A stretch of 64,000 nucleotides of DNA from Methylocystis sp. B8 (GTDB lineage Bacteria; Pseudomonadota; Alphaproteobacteria; Rhizobiales; Beijerinckiaceae): assembly GCF_005771425.1 (NCBI RefSeq), contig NZ_VBTZ01000001.1, forward strand, positions 1-64,000, in the 5' to 3' direction. Shown here piece after piece: positions 1 to 11,100 of this stretch. Positions within the stretch are counted from its first letter, which is position 1. Each line of letters starts with the position of its first letter. Position numbers and translations under genes: made by a program. The notes under the pieces were generated by a model, which saw only the letters and a program-made list of their open reading frames with translations, was not told where the DNA came from and did not search any database.

Positions 1-3000
1 CGTAACCGCCGAAGGGGCTGGCCCAGATCGACCAGCGAGGTTCGTAAAGTGCGGAAGCATTTGGTTGGGGCGAACGCGATAGGTCCACGTGAGAAAGCGA
101 GATTTTCTTCGACGCGGCTGACTGATCTGTCGTGTAACTCGCAATGAAGCCGCTTGCGTCGCCTATTTGGCCTTGGCCGCGATTTGGTTCCTGGAGATCA
201 AGCATTTGATACAGGAAGTGGTCCAGTGAGCGATATCCGATCTGTTGCGCGCCTGTCGCTGGTTCGCCCGCCGAACTCGCCAAAGCGTTTGTCAGACCAG
301 TTCCAGTAAGGCTGTAGAGGTTGATAAAACTTGGCGCCAAGGGAAGGCCCGCGTTGAACCAAGCGTTGATCACATTTGCAACGCCGCGTTGATTCCGCGG
401 AAGGGCGTTGATCCCGCCTGGACCGTCGCCGCCGAGATTAGCAGTGAGGCTCAAGAAGACGTCGTTTGACGTATAATTGAGACTAGTAATGAAATTCGCG
501 GGAGCGTTGGCAGTGACGAGTCCGGAGAATTTGGACCCGGCGAATCCTCCGTCGGCATGTAGGATAGTATAGTTCTTAACTATGTAAGTGCCTCTTGCAA
601 AAGTCGCGAGCACCGTCCCCGCGAGCGACGCCGCGCCCGTCACATTGGCGCGGTCGGCGGCGACTGGCGAGACCTCTACGAGGTACTGGCTGCCGGCGCC
701 CAGCGTAAGGTCGCCAACCACCGTGATCAAGCCGATCGAATTGCCTGGCGACAATTCACCGTTGATCGTCGCCGAAGGTAGAATTCCGTTGCCGCCGATC
801 ACGGCTCCTTGCCCCACCGTCAATCCGCTAGAGGACGCGATCGAACCATTTACGACCAACTTACCGTCGGTCACCGATGTCGCGCCGGTATAAGTGTTGA
901 TGTTTGAGAGAACAGTCGTTCCGGCGCCGGTTTTTTCGATGGCGCCGGTCCCTGAAATAACGCCGCTGACAGTGGACGTGCCAGAGTTGTCCAACGCAAA
1001 TGTGCCGTTGTTGACGATGGTGCTTACGATACTGCCGGTGACGTTCAGCCGACCGGCGTTGATCGTCGTCAGTCCCGTATAGGTATTGTTGCCCGCCAGC
1101 GTGAACGTGCCGGCGCCCTCCTTGGTGAGGCCGCCGGTCCCGGAGATCGAGCCGGAGAACGTCGTGCTCGTACCGTCGCCGCCGGTCGTAAGCGTGGCCG
1201 AACCGAGCGTGACATTGCCTGCGCCGGCGAGCGAGCCGATCGTCTGATTGAGATTGTTGAGGTCGAAGGTGGCGGCGGACGCCACCGAAAACGTGCTCAA
1301 TGGTGAAAATGCGTCAATTTGCCCGGCCCGCAGCGTGCCGCCGGTCACCGCGATCGGGCCCGTATTATTCGCGACCAATGTGAGCATGCCCGCGCCGCTC
1401 TTGGTTAGGCCGCCCACCCCGGAAATGCTCGTGGCAAAGACGACATTGTTGCCATTGGTATCGAATGTCGCGCCGCCGATGCCCATGGCCGCTAGGCGGG
1501 AAGAAATATCAGTTGTGTTTCCGGTCGCCCATTGCAGGCCGCCGCCGTTGAGCGTGATCGTTCCAGATGGGCCGAAATTGTTCGCCGAAGCGAAATTGAT
1601 CAACCCGCCGGTGACCGTCGTGCCGCCGGTGTAAGCGTTGCTCCCAGTGAGCGTGAACGTGCCGGTTCCCGTCTTGGAAATCTGTCCGTTGCCCGAGGCA
1701 ACCCCTGAAAAGGTGGTGCTGCTGTTATCGCCGCCCGTTGTGAGGGTCGCTGATCCGAGAAGGACATTGCCTGCGCCGGCCAGCGAACCGATCGTCTGAT
1801 TGAGACTGTTGAGGTCGAAGGTGGCGGCGGACGCCACCGAAAACGCGCTCAATGGTGAAAATGCGTTAGTTGCTCCGGCCCTCAGCGTGCCTTGGTTGAC
1901 AGCCGTCGCGCCGCTATAGGAGCTGCTCCCGTTGAGCGTCAGCGTTCCAGCTCCGGTTTTGGTCAAAGCGCCTTGTCCGTTTAGCTGGCCGGAGAGGCTG
2001 GCGTCGAAGCCATTAGAGTCGAGGATGCCGCTGCCAGCTAACGCGATATTGCGAGCCGAATTGAACGCGGCGCCGAACTGGAGCGTGCCTCCATCAAAGG
2101 TCAATCCACCTGCTGCATCGCCGAGATTGTTATCGGCATTGACCTTCAGCACGCCGCGATTGATGAAAGTTCCGCCCAAATACGTATTGGCGCCGGACAA
2201 TGTCAAAGCGCCGACGCCGGTCTTGGTCAAGCCGCCGGCGCCACTCAACTGTCCGGAGACGGTCGTATTGAAGCCGTTGGTGTCGATCGTGCCGCCGCCA
2301 GCTAGCGTGATATTGCGAGCCGTGTTGAACGCGGCGCCGAACAGGAGCGTGCCGCCGCTGAAGGTCAATCCGCCTGTTGCATCGCCGAGATTGTTATCGG
2401 CATTGACCTTGAGAATGCCGTCATTGAGAAAAGTTCCGCCCAAATACGTATTGGCGCCGGATAATGTCAAAGTGCCCGCGCCGGCTTTTGCGAGGCCGCC
2501 GCTGCCGGAGAAGACGCCGCTCCACGTGGCGCCGAAGCCGTTAGTGTCAATCGTCGAAACGCCGCTCGTCAGTGTGGCGTTCACATTTGTCGTTAGCGCC
2601 GACTCGATAACCTTGATGGAGCCGCCGCCAAGATTGAATTGATAATGCGGGTTGGGATTGCTGTAGGCGGCCTGCAGGCTGCTGCCGCCGATCTCGAGCG
2701 TGCCGCCACTGAGATTGTATATACTCGTGCTGGTGCTTTCTCCGGTAAGATAGAGTTTTGAATCGTTGTGGATGCGTAGGGTTCCCCCCGTCTGCTCGAT
2801 TTTGCCGTTCGATTGAGCGCTGTAACCGATAATGAGTTGGCCATTGAGTATGCCACCGTTGCCGTCGCTTCTCGTGGATATGTCAACGACGCCACCGCTG
2901 ATGGCGAGCGTGCCGGTGCTGCTCTGGCTGCCACTAGTCTTACGGCCTATATTGACGATGGAGGCGATCAGTTCGCCGCCGCTGATCGCGTAAGTGCCGG

Positions 3001-3775
3001 TACCCCCCTGGTTGCCGATGTTCAACGCAGCGCAATGCGCTGTCGTCCCGCAAAGAGGGATGACTTTTACCGTGCCGCCGGTCTGATTGACCGTGCCATT
3101 ACCTTCGAAACTACCCACCTGAAGGGTGGTCCCGATAGTAAGCGTGCCGCCGGAGACATTGAGCGCGCCGACGTTGGGAACCCCGCCGGTTTTGTTCTCG
3201 CCCACCGAAAGATAGGCGAATGATGTGTTCCCGCTGGTCTGCGCCATCGCCCCTTGGGCGATGTAAGACTCCCCCAGGGAGAACGTGGCGTTATCGATCG
3301 TGAGCGTTCCAGTTCCCGTCTTGAAAAAGCGCCCGTAAGTTGACTCATAACCCTGATGGGTCATTCCAATCGTGCCGGAGAATGACGTGCTGCTGTTATT
3401 GCCTCCGACGATGAGACTCGATGTTCCGAGCGTGAGCGCGCCGCCGCCACTCAGAGAGCCGATCATCTGCAGGGCGCTCGAGAGGTCCAGGCTCGCTCCA
3501 GGGGCGACGATAAGGTCCGTGGTCGAAGCTATCGTCTGACCTACCGATACAACCAGAGCGCCGGATGTAACGTTGATCGGGTTGGCGCTGGCGGCGATCG
3601 CCGCATTGAGTTGGCTTTGCGTGCTAACGTCCGCGCCAAACGCGCCCGAGGCGTTCAGTGACAACACTGCGGCTGTGAGCGCAGTCGTAGGGACGAGCCG
3701 CGACCGAAACCGCATTACGCGGGTGCGTTCGGGTGACAAAAACGCTTCTGAGGACTGGAATGTCTGTTGCTGCAT
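1..3775 (-). CDS. Autotransporter (type Va) passenger with PATR repeats, 3' end outside window
   Basis: An open frame of 1258 codons runs from an ATG at 3775 leftwards off the window edge, so the protein is incomplete at its C-terminus. After a signal-like N-terminus (hydrophobic stretch ending near GAFGA) the passenger is rich in Gly, Thr, Ser and Asn and repeats the autotransporter-associated motif GTFTLAGNNTYTG and variants (GAGTLTLSGANTYLGG, GTGTLTI), typical of parallel beta-helix passengers. The last visible residues (YEPRWSIWASPFGGY) look like the start of the outer-membrane beta-barrel domain. A second in-frame ATG lies at 3715. The expected product is a surface-anchored or released adhesin-like protein; substrate unknown. 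Open plus-strand frames here are antisense shadows. Confidence 0.88.
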   Translation of the reverse strand, partial: MQQQTFQSSEAFLSPERTRVMRFRSRLVPTTALTAAVLSLNASGAFGADVSTQSQLNAAIAASANPINVTSGALVVSVGQTIASTTDLIVAPGASLDLSSALQMIGSLSGGGALTLGTSSLIVGGNNSSTSFSGTIGMTHQGYESTYGRFFKTGTGTLTIDNATFSLGESYIAQGAMAQTSGNTSFAYLSVGENKTGGVPNVGALNVSGGTLTIGTTLQVGSFEGNGTVNQTGGTVKVIPLCGTTAHCAALNIGNQGGTGTYAISGGELIASIVNIGRKTSGSQSSTGTLAISGGVVDISTRSDGNGGILNGQLIIGYSAQSNGKIEQTGGTLRIHNDSKLYLTGESTSTSIYNLSGGTLEIGGSSLQAAYSNPNPHYQFNLGGGSIKVIESALTTNVNATLTSGVSTIDTNGFGATWSGVFSGSGGLAKAGAGTLTLSGANTYLGGTFLNDGILKVNADNNLGDATGGLTFSGGTLLFGAAFNTARNITLAGGGTIDTNGFNTTVSGQLSGAGGLTKTGVGALTLSGANTYLGGTFINRGVLKVNADNNLGDAAGGLTFDGGTLQFGAAFNSARNIALAGSGILDSNGFDASLSGQLNGQGALTKTGAGTLTLNGSSSYSGATAVNQGTLRAGATNAFSPLSAFSVASAATFDLNSLNQTIGSLAGAGNVLLGSATLTTGGDNSSTTFSGVASGNGQISKTGTGTFTLTGSNAYTGGTTVTGGLINFASANNFGPSGTITLNGGGLQWATGNTTDISSRLAAMGIGGATFDTNGNNVVFATSISGVGGLTKSGAGMLTLVANNTGPIAVTGGTLRAGQIDAFSPLSTFSVASAATFDLNNLNQTIGSLAGAGNVTLGSATLTTGGDGTSTTFSGSISGTGGLTKEGAGTFTLAGNNTYTGLTTINAGRLNVTGSIVSTIVNNGTFALDNSGTSTVSGVISGTGAIEKTGAGTTVLSNINTYTGATSVTDGKLVVNGSIASSSGLTVGQGAVIGGNGILPSATINGELSPGNSIGLITVVGDLTLGAGSQYLVEVSPVAADRANVTGAASLAGTVLATFARGTYIVKNYTILHADGGFAGSKFSGLVTANAPANFITSLNYTSNDVFLSLTANLGGDGPGGINALPRNQRGVANVINAWFNAGLPLAPSFINLYSLTGTGLTNALASSAGEPATGAQQIGYRSLDHFLYQMLDLQEPNRGQGQIGDASGFIASYTTDQSAASKKISLSHVDLSRSPQPNASALYEPRWSIWASPFGGY
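1931..2590 (-). repeat. 264-bp tandem repeats inside the autotransporter passenger
   Basis: Two near-identical units of 264 bp (88 codons) lie side by side, with a third, diverged copy beginning near 2459. Matching landmarks fall at 1951, 2215 and 2479, exactly 264 apart. A separate block near 1237 is repeated almost exactly 552 bp away near 1789 (184 codons). All offsets are multiples of three, so copy-number change would keep the passenger in frame. Confidence 0.85.
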
Positions 3776-4042
3776 CTTGTGGCGGGGTTACAAGCATAAT
3801 ACTTTGAAAGTAAGAAACTCGCCGTTCTTGCTCTAAAGAAATTTATTGTGTTGCATAATTTCAACACATGTGAGCGTCATACGTCGTGAATGCCGCTCAA
3901 CCATCGATGAATATTGCTTTTTTCGAATATTACATTTTAAGCTGCAATAAACTGCGTCAAACCGCAGTCGTCTCCCGAAATTTACTGAAAGTCTATTGCT
4001 TTAGGGGTCGACAGGCTGCTTGCGTTGCGTGATAAGGCGGCC
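3776..4042. other. AT-rich intergenic region between divergent genes
   Basis: This 267-bp gap separates the autotransporter (minus) from the RluC-like gene (plus) and is clearly more AT-rich than its surroundings, as expected for a divergent promoter region. A perfect inverted repeat with 7-bp arms (TGTGTTG / CAACACA) and an 8-nt spacer lies at 3847-3868, about 70-90 bp upstream of the autotransporter start, and could be an operator. I could not assign -35/-10 boxes with confidence. Confidence 0.4.
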
Positions 4043-5107
4043 ATGCAAGCTTCAAAATCGCCCGTAACCCTGTCGGGCGTTTCCATCGCCGTCGTCACCG
4101 AAGACGAGGCGGGGATGCGAGTCGATCGCTGGTTCAAGCGTCGCTATCCGACGCTCGCACTGTCGCACCTAGCAAAAATCTGCCGCAAGGGCGAGGTGCG
4201 CGTCGACGGCAAGCGCGTCGAAACGTCGACGCGGCTCGAAGAGGGGCAAAAGATTCGGGTGCCGCCATTGAAGATCGAGGCGCCCGCGGCGCCGTCGGTC
4301 CGACGTGTGCGACCGGAAGAGGCGCAGGCGCTGAAGGCGATGGTCCTCTTCGAGGACAAAGACATTCTCGCGCTCAATAAGCCCTATGGCCTTGCGACGC
4401 AGGGCGGCTCAGGCCAGACGCGGCATATTGACGGCATGCTGGAATCCCTCGCGCAAGGCGATACGCGGCCAGTCCTCGTGCATCGCCTCGATCGCGACAC
4501 CTCTGGCGTGCTGCTCGTCGCCAAGAACCGGCGGATGGCCGCTGAACTTGGCGAAATTTTCCGTTCTCGGCAGGCGAAGAAAATCTATTGGGCGCTCGTC
4601 GAGGGCGTGCCGAAGCCGGCGCAGGGACGGATTTCGCTCTATCTGGCGAAAGGCGCCGGCATGGAAAAATCCAGAGGCGGCGCCAGGGAACTCGAGAAAA
4701 TGCGCATCGCCAAGCATGGCGAGTCCGACGCGCAGCATTCGCTGACTTATTACGCCATCGTCGACAAGGTCGCGCCGCGCTGCGCCTGGCTGTCAATGAA
4801 GCCGCTCACCGGGCGCACCCATCAGCTGCGCGCTCACGCGGAGGCGATCGGCCATCCGATTTTCGGCGATCCCAAATATGGCCATCGCCCCGAGGATGAG
4901 GTACGCCGTCGCGATCCGCTGCGGGCGATGCCCGAGGGGCTCGACCGCAAGCTCCACCTTCTCTCCCGCCGTCTTGTATTGCCGCATCCTAAGGGGGGAA
5001 CTCTGGATGTGACCGCGCCGCTGCCCGACCATATGAAAAAGAGCTGGGAGCTTTTCGGCTTCGACGTGAAGCGTCACGATCCGATCGAAGACGCTCCGGA
5101 CGTTTAA
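4043..5107 (+). CDS. rluC: RluA-family 23S rRNA pseudouridine synthase (RluC-like)
   Basis: 354 residues. An S4-like RNA-binding domain (about residues 20-85) precedes the catalytic domain, which has the RluA-family signature HRLDRDTSGVLLVAKN with the catalytic Asp and the later TGRTHQLRAHA motif. The family isomerises uridines in 23S rRNA; the S4 domain and length fit RluC. The ATG at 4043, preceded by AAGG, is a better start than the in-frame TTG at 4025. It precedes the ATP12-like gene on the same strand with an 83-bp gap. RluC versus another RluA-type paralogue is not certain; a second paralogue (RluD-like) lies at 32435-33460. Confidence 0.85.
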   Translation: MQASKSPVTLSGVSIAVVTEDEAGMRVDRWFKRRYPTLALSHLAKICRKGEVRVDGKRVETSTRLEEGQKIRVPPLKIEAPAAPSVRRVRPEEAQALKAMVLFEDKDILALNKPYGLATQGGSGQTRHIDGMLESLAQGDTRPVLVHRLDRDTSGVLLVAKNRRMAAELGEIFRSRQAKKIYWALVEGVPKPAQGRISLYLAKGAGMEKSRGGARELEKMRIAKHGESDAQHSLTYYAIVDKVAPRCAWLSMKPLTGRTHQLRAHAEAIGHPIFGDPKYGHRPEDEVRRRDPLRAMPEGLDRKLHLLSRRLVLPHPKGGTLDVTAPLPDHMKKSWELFGFDVKRHDPIEDAPDV

Positions 5108-5190
5108 GGGCGCCTTTCAGAGCGCGTCATGCCCGCGCTTGTGGCGGCATCGACGCTCACAGATCGGGGTCTCGCGCCAGGGTTTGATTA

Positions 5191-6003
5191 ATGTCAAAAG
5201 AGCCGACCGGCCTGGACGCTGATTTTTTCGTCTCTCCCGCGGAGCGCGATCCGATAAAAGCGACGCGCGAACCGGCGCGCGCCCTGCCGAAACGCTTCTA
5301 CAAAGAGGCGGTCGCGGGGCCGGCCGAAGGCGGCTACGGCGTCTTTCTCGATGGCCGGCCGGTCAACACGCCAGCGCGGCGTCCCCTGGTTGCGCCCGCG
5401 CAGCCGCTGGCGGAGGCGATCGCCGCCGAATGGGCGCGCCAAGGCGAAACAATCGATCCCGCAACAATGCCGCTCACGAAGCTGATGAATACAGCGCTTG
5501 ACGGGATCGCCGCGCAAATGGCTGAGGTCGAAGCCGAGGTCGCCAAATATGTCGCCTCCGACCTTATCTGCTACCGCGCCGGAGAGCCTGAGGGCCTGGC
5601 GGCCGCCCAAGCCGCTGCTTGGGATCCGCTCATCGCCTTCGCCCGGGACAAGCTCGGCGCGAAGCTCGCGCTCGCGGAGGGCGTCATGTTCATCGAACAG
5701 CCGCAGGAGGCGCTCGACGCTATCGCGCGGGCTTTGCGCGAATATGTGGGGGAGGGCGCCGGCGCGCCGCTCAGGCTCGCGGCGCTAAACGTCATGACCA
5801 CGCTCACAGGGTCAGCGATCATTGCGCTTGCAACCGCGCTTCACCGGATAGATGCGCGCTCGGCCTGGGATGCCGCCAACGTCGACGAAGACTGGCAGAT
5901 GCGCGCTTGGGGCGCAGATGATGAAGCCATGGCCCGACGGTTGGCGCGTTTTCGGGAGTTTGAGGCGGCGGCGACTCTGTCGCGCCATTCCACGCCCGAC
6001 TGA
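5191..6003 (+). CDS. ATP12 family F1-ATPase assembly chaperone
   Basis: 270 residues matching the ATP12 (AtpAF2-type) family. The N-terminal region contains KRFYKEA and a segment with [15 protein letters not shown], typical of the family; the middle has the conserved [10 protein letters not shown] and DLICYRA segments, and the C-terminus carries the conserved [10 protein letters not shown] stretch. In mitochondria ATP12 protects the free alpha subunit before F1 assembly; in alphaproteobacteria the homologue is widespread and presumed to act similarly in the cytoplasm. It lies between the RluC-like gene and the nuo operon, with a 185-bp gap before nuoA that probably holds the nuo promoter. Confidence 0.88.
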   Translation: MSKEPTGLDADFFVSPAERDPIKATREPARALPKRFYKEAVAGPAEGGYGVFLDGRPVNTPARRPLVAPAQPLAEAIAAEWARQGETIDPATMPLTKLMNTALDGIAAQMAEVEAEVAKYVASDLICYRAGEPEGLAAAQAAAWDPLIAFARDKLGAKLALAEGVMFIEQPQEALDAIARALREYVGEGAGAPLRLAALNVMTTLTGSAIIALATALHRIDARSAWDAANVDEDWQMRAWGADDEAMARRLARFREFEAAATLSRHSTPD

Positions 6004-6188
6004 CCAACGCGCAATTTAAAGGCGCCGTCGCTCAAGACTGCGGCCAATTTGCCGCTGGCCCGCTTCCTCTCTTGCTTTGCACAATGGCCTTTGTTACGGA
6101 ACGCGCGGCCTGGAGTCGTTCTAAGGAATACCGCCAAGGAAACGCTCCCGCGACCGGCCCTCGCCCCGCCGAAGTCGGACAAGACTCG

Positions 6189-6551
6189 ATGCCCCTGCTC
6201 GAACAATATCTGCCGCTGGTGATCTTCATCGCGCTATCGGCCGTGATCGCTGGCGCACTGCTCGTTGCTCCCTTCTTGCTCGCTTTTAAGGCGCCGGACC
6301 CGGAAAAGATGTCCGCCTATGAATGCGGCTTCAATCCGTTCAATGACGCGCGCATGAAATTCGACGTGCGCTTTTATCTCGTCTCTCTTCTGTTCATCGT
6401 CTTCGATCTCGAAGTGGCCTTTCTCTTTCCCTGGGCGGTGGCCTTTAAGGAAGCGGGCGCCTTCGGCTTCTGGTCGATGATGGTCTTCCTTGGCGTGCTC
6501 ACCGTCGGCTTCGTCTACGAGTGGCGCAAGGGAGCTTTGGAATGGGATTGA
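6189..6551 (+). CDS. nuoA: NADH-quinone oxidoreductase subunit A
   Basis: 120-residue membrane subunit of complex I with three predicted transmembrane segments. The conserved Cys-containing loop ([11 protein letters not shown]) and the [12 protein letters not shown] segment identify NuoA. The frame is open for a further 39 codons upstream, but the ATG at 6189 gives the usual family length and starts just before the first membrane helix. It is the first gene of the nuo operon, and its stop overlaps the start of nuoB. It forms part of the membrane arm near the quinone site. Confidence 0.95.
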   Translation: MPLLEQYLPLVIFIALSAVIAGALLVAPFLLAFKAPDPEKMSAYECGFNPFNDARMKFDVRFYLVSLLFIVFDLEVAFLFPWAVAFKEAGAFGFWSMMVFLGVLTVGFVYEWRKGALEWD

Positions 6552-7132
6552 TCGAAAAGGAAAGCGCGCGCCAGACTCTGATCGCGCCGCAGCCTAGGGG
6601 ACTGATCGACCCCCGCACCGGCAAACCGGTCGGCTCGGACGATCCGTTCTTTCTTCATCTCAACGACGAACTTGCCGACAAGGGTTTTTTCGTCACCGCG
6701 ACGGACGACGTCATCAACTGGGCGCGCACCGGCTCGCTCATGTGGATGACTTTCGGCCTCGCCTGCTGCGCCGTCGAGATGATTCAGGCGGCGATGCCGC
6801 GCTATGATCTGGAGCGCTTCGGTTTCGCGCCGCGCGCGAGCCCGCGCCAGTCCGACTGCATCATCATCGCGGGCACGTTGACGAACAAGATGGCGCCGGC
6901 GCTGCGCAAGGTCTACGACCAGATGCCGGAGCCCCGTTACGTGATCTCGATGGGCTCCTGCGCCAATGGCGGCGGCTACTACCACTATTCCTATTCGGTA
7001 GTGCGCGGCTGCGATCGCATCATTCCGGTCGACATCTATGTGCCGGGATGCCCGCCTTCGGCGGAGGCGCTCGTTTACGGCATGCTGCTGTTGCAGAAGA
7101 AAATCCGGCGCACGGGCACGATCGAGCGCTAG
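6542..7132 (+). CDS. nuoB: NADH-quinone oxidoreductase subunit B (N2 cluster)
   Basis: 196 residues. NuoB holds the terminal 4Fe-4S cluster N2 that passes electrons to quinone. The ligand cysteines are visible: the tandem Cys pair in FGLACCAVE, the Cys in MGSCANGG and the Cys in VPGCPPSAE. The ATG at 6542 lies within the end of nuoA (10-bp overlap) behind a GGGAG ribosome-binding site; an upstream in-frame GTG at 6521 is less likely. Translation is probably coupled to nuoA. Confidence 0.96.
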   Translation: MGLIEKESARQTLIAPQPRGLIDPRTGKPVGSDDPFFLHLNDELADKGFFVTATDDVINWARTGSLMWMTFGLACCAVEMIQAAMPRYDLERFGFAPRASPRQSDCIIIAGTLTNKMAPALRKVYDQMPEPRYVISMGSCANGGGYYHYSYSVVRGCDRIIPVDIYVPGCPPSAEALVYGMLLLQKKIRRTGTIER

Positions 7133-7159
7133 CGACGTAACTGAGGGATTGTCCGCCTT

Positions 7160-7266
7160 CGTCGTTCGAGACGCCCGCTTGCGCGGGCTCCTCAGGATGA
7201 GGGCGGGTTCGGGTCAAGCAATTCCATCATGAGGCGGCGGCGCAGCCGCCGTCTCAAAGGACGAGG
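7160..7266. repeat. Dispersed palindromic repeat (TTCGAGACG...CTCAGGATGAG family)
   Basis: The nuoB-nuoC gap contains the motif TTCGTCGTTCGAGACG followed by CTCCTCAGGATGAGG, then GTCTCAAAGGACGAGG in the opposite orientation. The same signature recurs at 27746-27932 and 32251-32413. It is an extragenic palindromic repeat family, here transcribed within the nuo mRNA. Confidence 0.7.
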
Positions 7267-7293
7267 GAATTGCGGCACGCCAAGGAATTTAGA

Positions 7294-7896
7294 ATGTCGG
7301 CTGAGTTGGAAGCTCTCGGCGCCAAAATCAGTGGCGCGCTTTCGGGCGCGGTGAACAATGTGAAGGTCGCCTATGGCGAGCTTACGCTGACCGTGCACCG
7401 AACACGTTGGCTCGAGGTCGCCGAATATCTGCGCGACAATCCCGACTGCCTCTTCGCTTGCTTCATCGACATCACCGCGGCGGATTACCCGGAGCGCGCC
7501 GAGCGTTTCGAGGTCGTCGCCCATCTGTTGTCGCCAAAGCATAACCGCCGCATACGCATCAAGACGCCGGCGTCGGAAGAAACGCCTGTCGCGTCGCTCA
7601 CCCCGCTCTATCCCGGCGCGGACTGGTTTGAGCGCGAGACCTACGATCTCTTCGGCGTGATTTTTTCGGGCCATCCCGATCTGCGCCGCATCATGACCGA
7701 CTATGGCTTCGACGGCCATCCGCTGCGCAAGGATTTCCCGATGACGGGCTTCGTCGAGGTGCGTTACGACGACGAGCAGAAGCGCGTCGTCTATGAGCCG
7801 GTTCGGCTGAGCCAGGAATACCGCAACTTCGATTTCCTCTCGCCCTGGGAAGGCGTGCATTACGATCTTCCCGGCGACGAAAAGGCGAGCATGTGA
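7294..7896 (+). CDS. nuoC: NADH-quinone oxidoreductase subunit C (30 kDa)
   Basis: 200 residues. The signature of the 30-kDa subunit is clear: [20 protein letters not shown] followed by [14 protein letters not shown]. NuoC is a peripheral-arm subunit without cofactors that packs against NuoD and NuoB. The ATG at 7294, with AAGGA upstream, is preferred over an in-frame TTG at 7270. Here nuoC and nuoD are separate genes, as usual in alphaproteobacteria, and the nuoC stop overlaps the nuoD start by 4 bp. Confidence 0.95.
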   Translation: MSAELEALGAKISGALSGAVNNVKVAYGELTLTVHRTRWLEVAEYLRDNPDCLFACFIDITAADYPERAERFEVVAHLLSPKHNRRIRIKTPASEETPVASLTPLYPGADWFERETYDLFGVIFSGHPDLRRIMTDYGFDGHPLRKDFPMTGFVEVRYDDEQKRVVYEPVRLSQEYRNFDFLSPWEGVHYDLPGDEKASM

Positions 7897-9128
7897 GCGC
7901 GTCGCAGATGAACGATCAAACCACCGCGCCAGCGAAACCCGAATCGCAGGGCCTGCGCAACTTCAACATCAACTTCGGACCGCAGCATCCGGCCGCGCAT
8001 GGCGTGCTGCGCCTCATCCTGGAGTTGGACGGCGAGGTCGTCGAGCGCGTCGATCCGCATGTGGGCTTCCTGCATCGCGGCACCGAAAAGCTCATGGAGG
8101 CGCGGACCTATCTGCAGAACGTGCCCTATTTCGATCGGCTCGATTATTGCGCGCCGATGAATCAGGAGCATGCGTTCTGTCTCGCCATCGAGCGTCTGCT
8201 GGGCGTCGAAGTTCCGCGTCGCGGTCAACTCATTCGCGTGCTTTACGCGGAAATAGGTCGTCTCCTTTCGCATCTGCTCAACGTCACCTCGCAGGCGATG
8301 GACGTCGGCGCGCTCACCCCGCCGTTATGGGGCTATGAAGAGCGCGAGAAGCTGATGGTGTTCTATGAGCGCGCCTCAGGCGCGCGCATGCACGCCAATT
8401 ATTTCCGGCCCGGCGGCGTCGCGCGCGACCTGCCGGACCAACTCGTCGAAGACATCGGCGCCTTTTGCGATCCGTTCCTCAAGGTCGTCGACGATCTCGA
8501 CGAACTCTTCATCGGCAATCGCATCTTCAAGCAACGCAACGTCGACATCGGCGTCATCTCTCTCGAAGACGCCTGGAAATGGGGCTTCTCAGGCGTGATG
8601 GTGCGCGGCTCGGGAGCGGCGTGGGATCTGCGCAAGGCGCAGCCTTACGAATGCTATGAGGAGATGGAGTTCGACATTCCGGTCGGCAAGCATGGCGATT
8701 GTTACGACCGCGCCGTGATCCGCATGGAGGAGATGCGGCAATCGACCTCGATCATGAAGCAGTGCATCGAGAAGCTGATGCGCGCCGAAAATCGCGGCCC
8801 TGTGATGACGCAAAATCACAAGATCACGCCGCCGTCGCGCCGCGAGATGAAGCGCTCGATGGAAGCCTTGATCCATCACTTCAAACTCTTCACCGAAGGT
8901 TTTCACGTGCCGGAAGGCGAGGTCTACGCCGCGGTTGAGGCGCCCAAAGGCGAATTCGGCGTCTATCTCGTCTCGGACGGCGGCGACAAGCCCTATCGCT
9001 GCAAGATTCGCGCGCCGGGATTCGCGCATTTGTCCGCCATGGATTTTCTCTGCAAGAACCACATGCTCGCCGACGTCTCTGCGATCCTTGGTTCGCTCGA
9101 CATCGTGTTCGGGGAGGTCGATCGCTAA
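7893..9128 (+). CDS. nuoD: NADH-quinone oxidoreductase subunit D (49 kDa)
   Basis: 411 residues from a GTG at 7893 that overlaps the nuoC stop; an ATG at 7908 is an alternative. The conserved [14 protein letters not shown] segment near the N-terminus and the C-terminal DIVFGEVDR identify the 49-kDa subunit, which together with NuoB forms the quinone-binding cavity. It is evolutionarily related to the large subunit of NiFe hydrogenases but lacks the metal-ligand cysteines. The stop overlaps the nuoE start by one base. Confidence 0.95.
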   Translation: MSASQMNDQTTAPAKPESQGLRNFNINFGPQHPAAHGVLRLILELDGEVVERVDPHVGFLHRGTEKLMEARTYLQNVPYFDRLDYCAPMNQEHAFCLAIERLLGVEVPRRGQLIRVLYAEIGRLLSHLLNVTSQAMDVGALTPPLWGYEEREKLMVFYERASGARMHANYFRPGGVARDLPDQLVEDIGAFCDPFLKVVDDLDELFIGNRIFKQRNVDIGVISLEDAWKWGFSGVMVRGSGAAWDLRKAQPYECYEEMEFDIPVGKHGDCYDRAVIRMEEMRQSTSIMKQCIEKLMRAENRGPVMTQNHKITPPSRREMKRSMEALIHHFKLFTEGFHVPEGEVYAAVEAPKGEFGVYLVSDGGDKPYRCKIRAPGFAHLSAMDFLCKNHMLADVSAILGSLDIVFGEVDR

Positions 9129-9742
9129 TGTCCACCCGTCGTCTCGCCGAAGATCAACCCGCGAGCTTCGAGTTCACGCCCGAAAACAGGGCGTGGCTCG
9201 AAACGCAGATCGCCAAATATCCCGATGGCCGCCAGGCGTCCATGGTCGTGCCGGCGCTGTGGCAGGCGCAAAAGCAGAATGATAATTGGCTGCCGCAGGC
9301 GGCGATCGAGAAAGTCGCGGATGCGCTCGGCATGGCGAAGATTCGCGTGCTTGAGATCGCGACCTTCTATTCGATGTTCAATCTGGAGCCGGTCGGCAAA
9401 TATTTCGTCCAGCTTTGCGGCACGACGCCGTGTCTACTCGCCGGCTCGGATGAGATCATTGAAGTGCTGCAACGCCGTGTCGGTCCTCAGCGGCGCGTGA
9501 CCGATGACGGTCTGTTCTCCTGGATCGAAGTCGAGTGTCTCGGGGCCTGCTGCAACGCGCCGATGGTGCAGATCAACGATGACTATTACGAGGATCTGAC
9601 GGCCGAGAACTTCGAGAAGCTCCTCGACAATCTCGCCGCTGGTCGCCCTGTGAAGACCGGCTCGCAGATCGGGCGCATCTCTTCGGAGCCGGTCGGTAAG
9701 CTCACGAGCCTGACGTCGTTTTACGGCGACGGCGCGAAGTAG
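9128..9742 (+). CDS. nuoE: NADH-quinone oxidoreductase subunit E (24 kDa, 2Fe-2S)
   Basis: 204 residues. Thioredoxin-like 2Fe-2S subunit of the NADH-oxidising module. The four cluster cysteines are visible in CGTTPC (first pair) and ECLGACC (second pair). An N-terminal helical region precedes the ferredoxin fold. The ATG overlaps the nuoD stop (TAATG). NuoE works with NuoF and NuoG in electron entry from NADH. Confidence 0.95.
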   Translation: MSTRRLAEDQPASFEFTPENRAWLETQIAKYPDGRQASMVVPALWQAQKQNDNWLPQAAIEKVADALGMAKIRVLEIATFYSMFNLEPVGKYFVQLCGTTPCLLAGSDEIIEVLQRRVGPQRRVTDDGLFSWIEVECLGACCNAPMVQINDDYYEDLTAENFEKLLDNLAAGRPVKTGSQIGRISSEPVGKLTSLTSFYGDGAK

Positions 9743-9761
9743 CGAAGGGAAGAGAAGAACC

Positions 9762-11066
<1,305 letters not shown>

Positions 11067-11100
11067 TGATCGAATTCGTCGAGACTTCGGAGAGAGCGAA

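Noticed and set aside
588-3223. Several plus-strand open frames, proline/valine-rich
   Set aside because: They are antisense shadows of the autotransporter repeats, whose minus-strand translation shows clear PATR motifs.
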